A stretch of 64,000 bases of DNA from a bacterium UBP4_UBA6127 (GCA_002428325.1 DIVR01000014.1:1-64000), one strand, 5' to 3'. Positions 1 through 8,906 are shown, counted from the first letter of the stretch. Numbers and translations are program-made. Notes: generated from the letters alone by a model not told the origin.

Positions 1-2
1 CT

Positions 3-773
3 ACCGATTCTTATACCCTGGGTTCTGGAGTTGTCGGCTATGTCATTTCCGATCATCTCTCCAATGGAACAGACCTTTTCTACCATTATGACCCTATCGG
101 TAATGTCTTAATGATATCCAATGCCAGCGGGGATACTATCGCCAGCTACTGCCAGGAAGGATTTGGGAATGTCATTCAGACTGTAGGCAGCGTTGATAAT
201 GATTATCATCTAACCACTAAAGAAACAGATTCTGATACAGGTCTTTATTACTTCTATGCCCGTTGGTATGACCCGGAAATAGGGAGATTTGTGAGCAAAG
301 ATATTATCCCATCTATTAATTTTTATTATTATGCTCAAAATAATCCCTTAGGGATGATAGATCCTACAGGCCTAAAAGAAACAACTCCAGAACAAGCAGC
401 AGATAAATGCAAATGTGATAAAAACTCAAATTGTTGCAAATGGGTTAGATGCATTATTGATAACATGAAAGATAAAAATGGAAAAGGACCTTCTTATGGA
501 GATATGGAACCATTTCCAAAAGGTGGTACCGATGGAAAAGCTGGTGATATTTTATGCTGGTTTCCTAAGGAAAAAGAAAATTCTCAAATGTGTAATCATT
601 GTGTTCATCCTACAGATGCAGATCCTAATCCTGGTGGAGGACACATTGGAATTATTGCTACACCGGGTCATGCTAAAAGTTGCTCAGGATACTCAGAGAA
701 AGAGCATAAAAGAGAAGAGGGATATAAAAGCGGAAAACTGGGTTCACCCAGAGGTATTATTCGAGTCAAGTAA
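3..773 (+). CDS. RHS repeat protein, C-terminal part with a CHAP/NlpC-like toxin tip
   Basis: The frame is open from the left edge, so this is the 3' end of a much larger gene. The first part has the RHS/YD hallmarks FYHYDPIGNV, TGLYYFYARWYDPEIGRF and the core terminator NPLGMIDPTGL, which marks the end of the RHS shell. The roughly 130 residues after it form the variable tip: NCCKWVRCIIDNM, then GKAGDILCWFP, then GGHIGIIATPG. A cysteine before WV, a GDI-x-x-W strand and a GHIGII strand is the order seen in CHAP/NlpC-P60 cysteine amidases, so the tip may cut peptidoglycan; this is inference from motif order. RHS proteins encase and deliver such tips to rival cells. Two genes for secreted proteins follow after about 20 nt and may protect the producer. 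The tip is cysteine-rich for a bacterial protein. Confidence 0.85.
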   Translation, partial: TDSYTLGSGVVGYVISDHLSNGTDLFYHYDPIGNVLMISNASGDTIASYCQEGFGNVIQTVGSVDNDYHLTTKETDSDTGLYYFYARWYDPEIGRFVSKDIIPSINFYYYAQNNPLGMIDPTGLKETTPEQAADKCKCDKNSNCCKWVRCIIDNMKDKNGKGPSYGDMEPFPKGGTDGKAGDILCWFPKEKENSQMCNHCVHPTDADPNPGGGHIGIIATPGHAKSCSGYSEKEHKREEGYKSGKLGSPRGIIRVK

Positions 774-794
774 GCCTTTCAGGGAGATATGATC

Positions 795-2042
795 ATGAAA
801 AATAGAAGAATTCTTTTAATATCCCTTATTCTGTTATCTTTCCTTACCAGCCCTACCTTTTCAGCTGACAAGTATTATATTCCGGATATAGACGCTTCCA
901 TCAAGATGGTTAAAATTGAAGCTGATACCAGCTGGGAACAGTATGAATACAGGTTATCTCCTGATTGCACTAAATTAGCCGTTGTCTATGGGAAAGATCT
1001 GACGGATATAGGCTACACAACAACAAAATATAAAAACTATCGATTGGTCGTATATGACTTAACCGACAATAATAAATCCAAATGTTTATGGGAATCCCAA
1101 GATAGTTTATATATTGAATGGTCGTATGACAACCAGCATATACTTGTGCAAACCCAATTACCTAATAAGGGGAAAACACCAGAGGGTCTTTATAGAGATA
1201 TTGAATATCATTACTGGAAAGAAAAATTAAAATATAATAAGAATAATCCCTTAAAAATCTATTCGGTTGATATTCAAACCAACCAGATAATCCTCATTTC
1301 TCCCCCCAATGAAAACACCCTGTTTAATAACATCTTCAATGATGTAAAACATCCGGAGAATATCTATTTCTTTACAGTGAAACTTTTGGAAATCCCCGAT
1401 AACTGCCGGAGGAATATGGCTCCCCCGGAGATAAAACATATTTTCTATGGCCCCAAAGCGCCTTGGCCTGAAGACATTGGGAGCGATGACTTCTATGGAT
1501 ATGATATTAAAGGCGTTTATTGCGCTAATATCCTTACCGGGCTAATAAATGATGAAACCAATCTTTGGAACATGACTACTACCCATATTGAGAAAGGTTT
1601 TGTCGTTGATTCCTGTTTCTATTTTTTAAGATATAATTTTGAATGGATTCCCATGACAGGTTTCTATAACAGAGATTTCTGGATAGAAAAATGGGAACCT
1701 GGCAAACCTGAGCCGGAAATATTTATAAAATGGGTTTTATCTTCTTCAACCTGGTATGGGTTGGATTATGATTTTCAAATGTGGTCGCTATCACCTAATG
1801 GCCGGTATCTGGGAACCTTTCTGTCAGACAGCCTCTACCTGATAGACCTTAAAGATAACTCTTTAAAATGCATAGAAAAAAGTGAAAATCCAATAAATAT
1901 CATTGCCTTTTCTGATACTTCAGAAAACCTTTTTTATTGGACTATGACAGAAAAAGAGGATAGAACCTATATCCATTATTTAAATAGATACAACATAATT
2001 TCAGGTCAGAAAAAGGTAATTATGGCTGCCAACGAGAATTAA
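795..2042 (+). CDS. secreted beta-propeller-like protein, copy 1 of a tandem pair
   Basis: About 415 residues with a clear signal peptide (MKNRRILLISLILLSFLTSP, cleavage near FSA-D), so it is exported. The ATG at 795 is chosen over the one at 789 because AGGGAG at 781-786 is then well spaced. Repeated strands such as YRLSPDCTKLAVVYG and WSLSPNGRYLGTFLSDSLY resemble TolB/WD40-type propeller blades. I do not recognise a named family. It lies 21 nt after the RHS gene and 34 nt before a close copy of itself, suggesting one transcript. A periplasmic protector against the RHS tip is possible, but it is long for an immunity protein, and similar propeller proteins occur at 47.7-50.0 kb without RHS. 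Confidence 0.8.
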   Translation: MKNRRILLISLILLSFLTSPTFSADKYYIPDIDASIKMVKIEADTSWEQYEYRLSPDCTKLAVVYGKDLTDIGYTTTKYKNYRLVVYDLTDNNKSKCLWESQDSLYIEWSYDNQHILVQTQLPNKGKTPEGLYRDIEYHYWKEKLKYNKNNPLKIYSVDIQTNQIILISPPNENTLFNNIFNDVKHPENIYFFTVKLLEIPDNCRRNMAPPEIKHIFYGPKAPWPEDIGSDDFYGYDIKGVYCANILTGLINDETNLWNMTTTHIEKGFVVDSCFYFLRYNFEWIPMTGFYNRDFWIEKWEPGKPEPEIFIKWVLSSSTWYGLDYDFQMWSLSPNGRYLGTFLSDSLYLIDLKDNSLKCIEKSENPINIIAFSDTSENLFYWTMTEKEDRTYIHYLNRYNIISGQKKVIMAANEN

Positions 2043-2076
2043 TATCCTAAATTCTTTATATTAGGGAGATATAATT

Positions 2077-3321
2077 ATGAAATATTCAACAATTCTTTTG
2101 ACATCTGTTTTTCTGTTATCGTTCCTTACCAGCCCTACCTTTTCAGCTGACAAGTATTATATTCCGAATATTGACACCTCCATCAAGATGGTTGAAATCG
2201 AAGCTGAGGCCGGGTGGAAAAAGGATGCTTACAAGTTATCTCCTGATTGCACTAAGTTAGCGGTTGTCTATGGGAAAAACAACCATGATGCCTATCAATA
2301 TAAGAACTATCGATTGGTCGTTTATGATTTATCCAACAATAATGAAACAAAACACCTTTGGGAATCCCAAGATAGTTTATATATTGAATGGTCGTATGAC
2401 AACCGGCATATACTTGTGCAAACCCAATTGCCTAATAAGGGGAAAACACCAGAGGGGCTTTATAGTGATATTGAATATCATTACTGGAAAGAAAGGTTGA
2501 AATTCGATAATAATAATCCCTTAAAAATCTATTCGGTTGATATTCAAACAAATAATATAACCCTCATTTCTCCCCCTAATGAAAACACCCTTTATAAAAT
2601 AATATTAAACGATATCAAACATCCGGAAAACGTCTATTTCTTCACCGTAAGATTTTTGGAAATCCCTGATAACTGTCGGAGAAATATGGCTCCCCAGGAG
2701 ATAGAACATATTTATTATGGACCTAAAGAGCCCTGGCCCGATGATATCGAAATCAGTGCGAATGATGATCCCTATGGGTATGAGATAAAAGGCATCTATC
2801 GTTCCAATATTCTTACTGGAGAAATAACCGAAGAAACCAACCTTTGGGATTTGACTGCCACCCATGTTGCGAAAGGTATTGCCGTTGATTCCTGTTTCTA
2901 TTTCTTAAGATATAATTTTGAATGGAGCCCTAAGACAAATACCTATAATAGAAATTTCTGGATAGATAAATGGGAACCCGGCAAACCGAAACCTAAAATA
3001 TTTTTAAAATGGTTTTTATCTTCTTCCTATTGGTATGGGTTAGGTTATGATTTTCAAATGTGGTCGCTATCACCTAATGGCCGGTATCTGGGAACCTTTC
3101 TGTCCGACAGCCTCTATCTGATAGACCTAAAAGACAGCTCTTTAAAATGCATAGAAAAAAGTAAGCATCGAATGAATATCATTGCTTTCTCTGATACTTC
3201 AGAAGACCTTTTTTATTGGACTATGATAGAAAAGAAGGATGGATTCTATAATGATTATTTAAGTCAATACAACATTCCTTCGGGACAGATAAAAGTAATC
3301 ATGGTGACCAAAGATTATTAA
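2077..3321 (+). CDS. secreted beta-propeller-like protein, copy 2 of a tandem pair
   Basis: A 414-residue paralogue of the gene just upstream, with the same signal peptide end (SFLTSPTFSADKYYIP) and long blocks identical even at DNA level, for example around SLSPNGRYLGTFLSDSLYL. Differences are scattered, with a few short indels such as near residues 70 and 225, so the duplication is recent but not fresh. An RBS (TTAGGGAGAT) lies just before the ATG. The function is unknown; export to the periplasm or cell surface and a propeller fold are inferred. A methyltransferase gene follows after only 3 nt, so all may be co-transcribed. Confidence 0.8.
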   Translation: MKYSTILLTSVFLLSFLTSPTFSADKYYIPNIDTSIKMVEIEAEAGWKKDAYKLSPDCTKLAVVYGKNNHDAYQYKNYRLVVYDLSNNNETKHLWESQDSLYIEWSYDNRHILVQTQLPNKGKTPEGLYSDIEYHYWKERLKFDNNNPLKIYSVDIQTNNITLISPPNENTLYKIILNDIKHPENVYFFTVRFLEIPDNCRRNMAPQEIEHIYYGPKEPWPDDIEISANDDPYGYEIKGIYRSNILTGEITEETNLWDLTATHVAKGIAVDSCFYFLRYNFEWSPKTNTYNRNFWIDKWEPGKPKPKIFLKWFLSSSYWYGLGYDFQMWSLSPNGRYLGTFLSDSLYLIDLKDSSLKCIEKSKHRMNIIAFSDTSEDLFYWTMIEKKDGFYNDYLSQYNIPSGQIKVIMVTKDY

Positions 3322-3324
3322 TAA

Positions 3325-4158
3325 ATGAATATCAGAGTTCATGAGGATGATAGTATTCTTTCCCCAGATAATGAATCATTTATGGAGGATTGGTTGACCC
3401 AAATGAACAGTAAGGAACGTTTCTCCAACCGGGTAGAGGATTATGTGAAATACAGACCCGGATACCCGGATGAAGCAATGGATTACCTCGTCAATACCGT
3501 AGGACTCACTCCCCCCTTCCATATCGCTGATATTGGGTCTGGAACGGGTATCTTTACCCGGTTGTTACTGGATAGGGCCGAGAGAGTCTATGCTATTGAA
3601 CCTAATAAAGAAATGAGAGAAGCCGCTGAATCTCTCCTGGGCGGTTATCCGGGGTTTGTTTCGGTGAATGCTTCAGCGGAAGAGACGACTCTTCCGGATC
3701 AATCTGTCCAGTTTATTACCATTGCCCAGGCGTTTCATTGGTTTAATCTCACTCTTTGCCAGAAAGAATTTCGCAGGATCCTGGTACCGGAAGGGCGGGT
3801 CATTCTTATTTGGAATAAGAGGGTGCAGCAACAGAGCGAATTTGCCCGAGGGTATGAAGAGTTGGTCAGAGAATATGGAAATGATTATCAACGGGTGCAA
3901 CATGGACGGGTGTCGGAAACCGATTTTAAAGAGTTTTTCCGGGAAGGGATATACCAGCAGGCAGTCTATTCTAATAACATGAAAATGGACTATAAAAAAC
4001 TTCAGGGAAGGCTCCGGTCCTCATCTTACAGTCCACTGCCCGGGGAACCCCATTACCTGCCCCTGATGGAAAAATTAAAAAAGCTTTTTGACCAATGCCA
4101 GCAGGATGGACAGGTTGAGTTTGATTATCAGACAGAACTCTATTGGGGAAGGGTCTAG
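3325..4158 (+). CDS. class I SAM-dependent methyltransferase
   Basis: Rossmann-type methyltransferase. Motif I is HIADIGSGTGIFTRLLLD near residue 73, followed by the acidic strand end VYAIEPNKEMREAAE that binds the SAM ribose, and the post-motif FITIAQAFHWF. This pattern fits the small-molecule methyltransferases that begin with xxRFSxRVxxYxxYRPGYP, seen here about 26 residues in. The true start may therefore be the ATG at 3403; 3325 is kept because it follows the previous stop by 3 nt. The substrate is unknown. It converges on the regulator gene at 4170 with only 11 nt between stops. Confidence 0.85.
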   Translation: MNIRVHEDDSILSPDNESFMEDWLTQMNSKERFSNRVEDYVKYRPGYPDEAMDYLVNTVGLTPPFHIADIGSGTGIFTRLLLDRAERVYAIEPNKEMREAAESLLGGYPGFVSVNASAEETTLPDQSVQFITIAQAFHWFNLTLCQKEFRRILVPEGRVILIWNKRVQQQSEFARGYEELVREYGNDYQRVQHGRVSETDFKEFFREGIYQQAVYSNNMKMDYKKLQGRLRSSSYSPLPGEPHYLPLMEKLKKLFDQCQQDGQVEFDYQTELYWGRV

Positions 4159-4169
4159 AAGGGGACTTC

Positions 4170-5534
4170 TTATTCGATATTATATTTCTTCATGCGATAT
4201 CCCAGGGTCCGCCGGGTGATTCCCAGGACTTTAGCGGCCTTGGACTGGTTATGTTGAGATTGGTTTAATGCTGAGATAAGCATCTGTTTTTCCATATCTT
4301 CCAGGGTTAATCCTGATGAAGATAGTTTCCCTGACTCAGTAGAGACATAACCACTTTGGACGGTGATAGGCAGATCGCCTGGTAAGAGTGTTTTGGTATT
4401 TCCCATTACCATGGCATGTTCGATGGCATTTTCCAACTCCCTGATATTACCAGGCCAGCTGTAATTGATCATGGTATTAAGGGCTTCGGGAGAAAGCTGC
4501 GGCCTTTCCAATCCCTGTCTTCGGGAAATATCTTCCATGAAATGGTCCACCAAGAGAGGAATATCTTCTTTTCTGGCCCGAAGCGGCGGCAGGTAAACGC
4601 TGACCACATTCAACCGATAATATAGGTCTTCTCGAAATGTTTTTTTCTCGATAGCTTCTTCCAGGTTCTGGTTGGTGGCGGCAATCACCCTCACATCCAC
4701 TTCAATAGTTTTACTGTCTCCCACTTTTTCAAATTCTCTTTCCTGGAGGACTCTGAGAAGTTTTATCTGGGTAGAGACAGGGATATCCCCAATCTCATCC
4801 AGAAAAATAGTCCCATGGTCCGCGGCTTGGAACCGGCCGACCCGGTCCTGGATAGCCCCGGTAAAGGAACCTTTAACATGTCCAAAGAGTTCAGATTCCA
4901 GCAGGCTTTCCGGAAGGGCTGCGCAGACGGCTCTTATAAAAGGTTTTTCTTTTCGGGGAGATAAATCATGAATTGCCTGGGCAACCAACTCTTTTCCGGT
5001 CCCGGATTCTCCTCGAATCAAAACCGTTGTGGAGGTGGCAGCCACTTTTTGAATCCGAGTAAAGACTTCCTGCATGGAAGGAGAATTGCCGATGATATTC
5101 TTGATATTGAACTGATGGGTAACGGCCTGTTTCAATTCCCGGTTTTCGGACTCCATTTTCTGATGGGCCAAAGCCCGCCGAACCTGCAGCCTGAGTTCAT
5201 CGAGTTTTACCGGTTTTTCAACATACTGGAAAGCTCCCAGGTTAAGGGCCTCGATGGCGGATTCTTTGGTTGAATAGGCTGTGCTGATGATGACCGGTGT
5301 CCCGGGATTATTCCTTACTATCCATCGGAATAATTCCAATCCATCCACTCCCGGCATCCTTAAATCTGTGATAACCAGGTCATAAAGGTTATTTTTCAAA
5401 AGGGAAATGGCCGTCGCTCCATTATTGGCAACCGTGATCTCATACCCTTCCTTTTCCAGGGTCTTTTGATAGATTTCCAGGAGTTTGGTTTCATCGTCAA
5501 CAATGAGAATGGAGTTTATGGGATTACCCTGCAT
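4170..5534 (-). CDS. sigma-54-dependent response regulator, NtrC family
   Basis: 454 residues in the classic three-domain order. Receiver domain 8-120: acidic DD at 13-14, phospho-acceptor Asp57, Lys108. AAA+ domain about 148-380: Walker A GESGTGKE at 175, Walker B GTIFLDEIGD at 241, R-finger region YYRLNVVSVYLPPLRAR. Fis-type HTH in the last 40 residues (NQSKAAKVLGITRRTLGYRM). The sigma-54 contact loop is GSFTGA rather than GAFTGA at 222-227, a small substitution. When phosphorylated it should remodel RpoN-RNA polymerase. No kinase gene is adjacent, so it is an orphan in this window. The neighbouring minus-strand lipoprotein genes may or may not be targets. Confidence 0.95.
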   Translation of the reverse strand: MQGNPINSILIVDDETKLLEIYQKTLEKEGYEITVANNGATAISLLKNNLYDLVITDLRMPGVDGLELFRWIVRNNPGTPVIISTAYSTKESAIEALNLGAFQYVEKPVKLDELRLQVRRALAHQKMESENRELKQAVTHQFNIKNIIGNSPSMQEVFTRIQKVAATSTTVLIRGESGTGKELVAQAIHDLSPRKEKPFIRAVCAALPESLLESELFGHVKGSFTGAIQDRVGRFQAADHGTIFLDEIGDIPVSTQIKLLRVLQEREFEKVGDSKTIEVDVRVIAATNQNLEEAIEKKTFREDLYYRLNVVSVYLPPLRARKEDIPLLVDHFMEDISRRQGLERPQLSPEALNTMINYSWPGNIRELENAIEHAMVMGNTKTLLPGDLPITVQSGYVSTESGKLSSSGLTLEDMEKQMLISALNQSQHNQSKAAKVLGITRRTLGYRMKKYNIE

Positions 5535-5625
5535 GGTTCACCTTAAATAAGTTTATAGTGCCTTGACATATAATCCAGGGAGAAAAACTGGGATAAACAG
5601 AATGTCTTTCTCCCTGGATATTGAA

Positions 5626-5859
5626 TCATTCCCAGTACCCGGAGGCCCATACCCAGGAGTGTCCGTCCCACTGCCAATAACCGTGAACCCATTGGGTCCC
5701 AGGTTCTGCAGAGGCGGATACCACAGCCGGTTCAGGAATAGCTGCCGGCTGGGCCATGGGTTGCCGGTTCTGGTTCAGGGTAGCGCATCCAACCAAGAAC
5801 AGGGGAATCAATAATCCTGCTAAAGAGAGTGCCAACCGTTTTACCTTTAACCGATTCAT
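5626..5859 (-). CDS. small lipoprotein with WxxGYW-type repeats
   Basis: 77 residues. Signal peptide with lipobox LVGC near residues 22-25, so it should be a lipid-anchored envelope protein. The mature part is short, with a low-complexity linker (MAQPAAIPEP) and a C-terminal tryptophan cluster, WVHGYWQWDGHSWVWASGYW. This is the YxWxxGxW repeat type found in many small outer-membrane-associated proteins of unknown role. A larger minus-strand protein at 22472-23065 carries the same kind of repeat. It is the first of three tiny lipoprotein genes on this strand (5626-6687). Confidence 0.75.
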   Translation of the reverse strand: MNRLKVKRLALSLAGLLIPLFLVGCATLNQNRQPMAQPAAIPEPAVVSASAEPGTQWVHGYWQWDGHSWVWASGYWE

Positions 5860-5986
5860 GGGGTACCCTTTCTGAGTCTCATCTCCGGAAAATCGGGATA
5901 AATGTTTTTACCCACCTTCCCCAACCTGCAGGTGAAAGGACCCTGCTGTAAGAGGAAGTATTATTGTCCTCGTTATCTCGCTCCGG

Positions 5987-6172
5987 TTACGGAAGTGGAG
6001 GAGGTAGCGGTGGCGGTGGTCCCGGCACAGGTGGCGGCGGCCCCGGAGGTCCCGGCGGCGGTGGAGGAACTATATAATGTTCTTCATAAGTACAACCACT
6101 CAGGGACAGAGCTGTCATCACCATAAAAGAAACCATTAAAATCAACGCAATGGATTTTTTCAGGTTTTTCAT
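5987..6172 (-). CDS. tiny proline-rich lipoprotein
   Basis: 61 residues: a basic N-terminus, a hydrophobic stretch, and lipobox SLSGC at 23-27. The rest is almost only proline and glycine (VPPPPPGPPGPPPPVPGPPP...). It looks like a lipid-anchored polyproline spike. The reading frame ends in the repeat itself, so frame slippage in the CCN/GGN tract could shift its end. Its neighbour at 6328 has the same plan. Function unknown. Confidence 0.65.
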   Translation of the reverse strand: MKNLKKSIALILMVSFMVMTALSLSGCTYEEHYIVPPPPPGPPGPPPPVPGPPPPLPPPLP

Positions 6173-6327
6173 TTCAAATCACTCCCTTCGGATGGAGTCG
6201 GGCCGACGAGAGGCTTTCCAGGAGGAAAGCCTCCCCGGCCTGTAGTTTGTTTCCGCATTTCCAATCTATTTCATAATCAAACGGCATCCCAAAAAATATC
6301 TGATGCCAGATAAAATCAATAAATCCG

Positions 6328-6687
6328 TTACGGACGCGGTCCCGGCCCCGGAGGCCCCGGTGGCAGCTTAGGTCCAACCGGTGGTCTGGGCGCTGGTGGT
6401 ACAACAACCACCGGCGGCGGTGGTAATGGGGGTGGCGGCAACGGCGGGGGAGGTACAACAACCGTTCTGGTCTTAGTGCGAGTGGTTGTTACCACGGATT
6501 GAGTTGTTACCACGCTCTGGGTGGTTGCCTGAGTCTGCAACTGATTAATCTGATCCTGCATTTGCTGCATCTGATCTTCATTAGTGGACTGCTGTTCTGC
6601 AGGTTTGGGAGCACAGCCTCCGAGGATAAATCCGGTAATAATAGTAGCCGATAACAGCATCATGAGAGGGTTAGAGTATTTCTTCAT
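6328..6687 (-). CDS. lipoprotein with coiled-coil and polyproline tail
   Basis: 119 residues. Lipobox LGGC at 22-25, then a short Gln-rich helix (DQMQQMQDQINQLQTQ) with heptad spacing like Lpp-type coiled coils, a TTQSVVTTQSVV repeat, and a C-terminal run of PPPPLPPPP units. Likely a trimeric or dimeric outer-membrane lipoprotein whose proline tail spans or stiffens the periplasm; this is inference. An RBS (GGAGGTG) precedes the ATG. It forms a set with the genes at 5987 and 5626. Confidence 0.7.
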   Translation of the reverse strand: MKKYSNPLMMLLSATIITGFILGGCAPKPAEQQSTNEDQMQQMQDQINQLQTQATTQSVVTTQSVVTTTRTKTRTVVVPPPPLPPPPLPPPPVVVVPPAPRPPVGPKLPPGPPGPGPRP

Positions 6688-6738
6688 CGGTTCAACACCT
6701 CCTTTCCATTGGGGACTAGCCTAATATTTAAATTTTAT

Positions 6739-7638
6739 TTAGATAACAAAACCGGATAAGAACCGTTGACCCAGTAAAAGGCCTTTTTTGACTTTTTCAT
6801 TGGTTCCTTCGTAAATCGGGTCTTCATGTTCAATAGAGACCACACCGGAATATCCATTTTCCTGCAGGGCGGAGATGAACTGTTTCCAATCCACATCTCC
6901 CAATCCAGGCATCCGATAGCGCCACCATTTACGTCCATAGATACTGACCTGGCTCCAGTTTTCTTCCATGAATTCAGTATCCTTGGCATGGACATGGAAT
7001 ATTCTTTCTTTAAATTCGGGGATACATCCCACATAATCACATCCCAGCCAGTACATATGGGAAGGATCCAGGTTTAATCCGAAATGGTCATCAGGGCAGA
7101 GTTTAAACATCTTTTCCCAATTTTCAGGGGAATACATCAAATTTCCGGGGAGACCTTCCCTCTGCCAGCCGACCATCGGGCAATTTTCGATCATTAGTTT
7201 GATTTTTTTCTTCTTGGCATATTTCAAATGTTCTTTAAAAATGGGAGCGGCGGCTTTGAAGCAGTCATCTAAATCCAGGCTGGGGTCTCGGCCCACAAAA
7301 GTCCCGACACTCTCGACTCCTAACAGGGCGGCGGCATCCATCACTTTATTTAAGTGGGCGTGGATGGATTTACGGGCTTTTTTATCAGGGTGGAGATTAT
7401 TATCATAATAAGCCAGGGAGGTAATGGTCATTCCATTGGCATCAAAGAGGTCTCTGATGGTCTTGGCATCTTTGGCGGTTAATTTAGTAACATCAATACT
7501 GGAACCTTTGTAATCCCGGTCAGACTGCTGGGGCCAGCATCCGATTTCCAAACCTTTGAATCCAGCTTGTGCGGCCCAGGGAACCATTTCTTCCAAGGGC
7601 ATTTTGGGCATACAGACAGTTAAAAATCCTAAATACAT
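6739..7638 (-). CDS. sugar phosphate isomerase/epimerase, TIM barrel (AP-endonuclease 2 family)
   Basis: 299 residues. Features typical of the xylose-isomerase-like TIM barrel: MYLGFLTVCMPKMPLEEM at the start, GFKGLEIGCWP (strand 2), LMIENCPM (metal Glu), FGLNLDPSHMYWLG (Asp/His), IFHVHAKDTEF and a C-terminal VVSIEHEDP. These metal sites fit epimerases and isomerases acting on keto-sugars or inositols. It lies just downstream of a Gfo/Idh/MocA dehydrogenase on the same strand; such pairs commonly oxidise a sugar hydroxyl and then rearrange the product. The exact sugar is unknown. Confidence 0.88.
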   Translation of the reverse strand: MYLGFLTVCMPKMPLEEMVPWAAQAGFKGLEIGCWPQQSDRDYKGSSIDVTKLTAKDAKTIRDLFDANGMTITSLAYYDNNLHPDKKARKSIHAHLNKVMDAAALLGVESVGTFVGRDPSLDLDDCFKAAAPIFKEHLKYAKKKKIKLMIENCPMVGWQREGLPGNLMYSPENWEKMFKLCPDDHFGLNLDPSHMYWLGCDYVGCIPEFKERIFHVHAKDTEFMEENWSQVSIYGRKWWRYRMPGLGDVDWKQFISALQENGYSGVVSIEHEDPIYEGTNEKVKKGLLLGQRFLSGFVI

Positions 7639-7725
7639 TTCGCGTACTCTCCTTCATTAAATATAATATTTATAAATTGTCTGCCTGCTGTAATGTAATA
7701 CAGTCAGGTATAAATGCAGGAAGTG

Positions 7726-7742
7726 TGCCATGATTCATGGCA
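7726..7742. promoter_or_regulatory. perfect 17-nt palindrome between sugar genes
   Basis: TGCCATGATTCATGGCA is an exact palindrome with 8-nt arms around one central base. It sits 13 nt past the stop of the oxidoreductase gene and about 85 nt before the isomerase start. A second, imperfect dyad (CTGTAATGTAATACAG) lies at 7688-7703. No T-tract follows, so an operator is more likely than a terminator. Confidence 0.4.
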
Positions 7743-7754
7743 TTTGGTCTTTAT

Positions 7755-8906
7755 TTAGCGGCCCCCTCCTTCTACTTTTACCCAACGCCGGGTTTGATGG
7801 CTTTTTAGTATGGCGGCATTTACTCTGTCAGCCCTATAACCATCTGCGAAAGTCGGGTAATTTCCATCCCTTGTACCATTCAGTATATCCCTATAAACGT
7901 TTTGGAACAAATTTTTAATACTGTCTGGATAACCTTCCGGATGCCCCCCTGGATAATGGGCAAAAGAGGCGGTCTTGGCATTCATAAGACCGGGATCTTT
8001 AGGCAGATTAATAGAATGGGTTTTTCCTTCCCCAATCCAAAGGTCATTGGGTTCTTCCTGATTCCATGCTACTGATTTGGAACTGCCATCGATTTCCATC
8101 CAGAGCCGGTTTTTCCTTCCCGCGGAAACTTGGGATACCAGAAATACTCCTCGCGTCCCATTATTGAACTGAATCAGGACGGACCCTGAGTCTTCTGTCT
8201 TAATGGGGACTTCTTCCCCCTTTTGTTTCTTTTTGGAAAAGGTTTCGACCGAACCGGAAGGGGGACGAATCCGGGTGGCATGAAAAGTAGATAAATCAGC
8301 GCAGACCGACTCGATTTCCAATCCGCTGATATATTGGGCCAGGTCGCACCAATGGGACCCGATATCGCCAATAGCCCGCAGTTCTCCGCCTTTATCCGCC
8401 TCGACCCGCCAGTTATAATCTTCCTTGTTCAACAGCCAATCCTGAAGATAAGACCCATGTAATAGGAAAAGATTTCCCAATGTCCCACTTTGCACCATAT
8501 TTCGGGCTTCCTGGACCAGGGGATAGCCCCGATAAACAAAATTAATGGCATGGACAATTTTTGCTTTACGGGCAGCCTCCAGCATTTTCCTGGATTCTTT
8601 GGCATTCATGCCGAGGGGTTTTTCGGAAAGGACATGCTTGCCTGCCCCGATAATGGCCAGATTAATTTCATAATGCAGATAGTTCGGGGTGGCATTATGA
8701 ATGACTTCTATATCTTTATCCCGAATCAGCTCTTTCCAGTTTCCATAAGCTTTGGGGATAAAAAGCCGCTTGGCGGCGTCATCAGCTTTTTCCTGAGAGA
8801 TATCTGCGATAGCAACCACTTCCACTCCCGGTATCCGGCGAAGGGCTTCAATATGCGCCGGCCCGATAAAGCCTGTTCCAATGATTCCTGTTTTAATCGT
8901 TTTCAT
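7755..8906 (-). CDS. Gfo/Idh/MocA family NAD(P)-dependent oxidoreductase
   Basis: 383 residues. N-terminal Rossmann fold GIIGTGFIGPAHIEALR with the acidic cofactor-binding end VVAIADIS, the family motif SEKPLGMNA near residue 98, and the catalytic-region helix GDIGSHWCDLAQYI. The C-terminal half is the alpha/beta sheet domain. Family members oxidise or reduce hydroxyls on sugars and inositols. The downstream isomerase/epimerase (6739) suggests a two-step sugar conversion. A short run of minus-strand bases rich in GGAGA precedes the start. Confidence 0.92.
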   Translation of the reverse strand: MKTIKTGIIGTGFIGPAHIEALRRIPGVEVVAIADISQEKADDAAKRLFIPKAYGNWKELIRDKDIEVIHNATPNYLHYEINLAIIGAGKHVLSEKPLGMNAKESRKMLEAARKAKIVHAINFVYRGYPLVQEARNMVQSGTLGNLFLLHGSYLQDWLLNKEDYNWRVEADKGGELRAIGDIGSHWCDLAQYISGLEIESVCADLSTFHATRIRPPSGSVETFSKKKQKGEEVPIKTEDSGSVLIQFNNGTRGVFLVSQVSAGRKNRLWMEIDGSSKSVAWNQEEPNDLWIGEGKTHSINLPKDPGLMNAKTASFAHYPGGHPEGYPDSIKNLFQNVYRDILNGTRDGNYPTFADGYRADRVNAAILKSHQTRRWVKVEGGGR

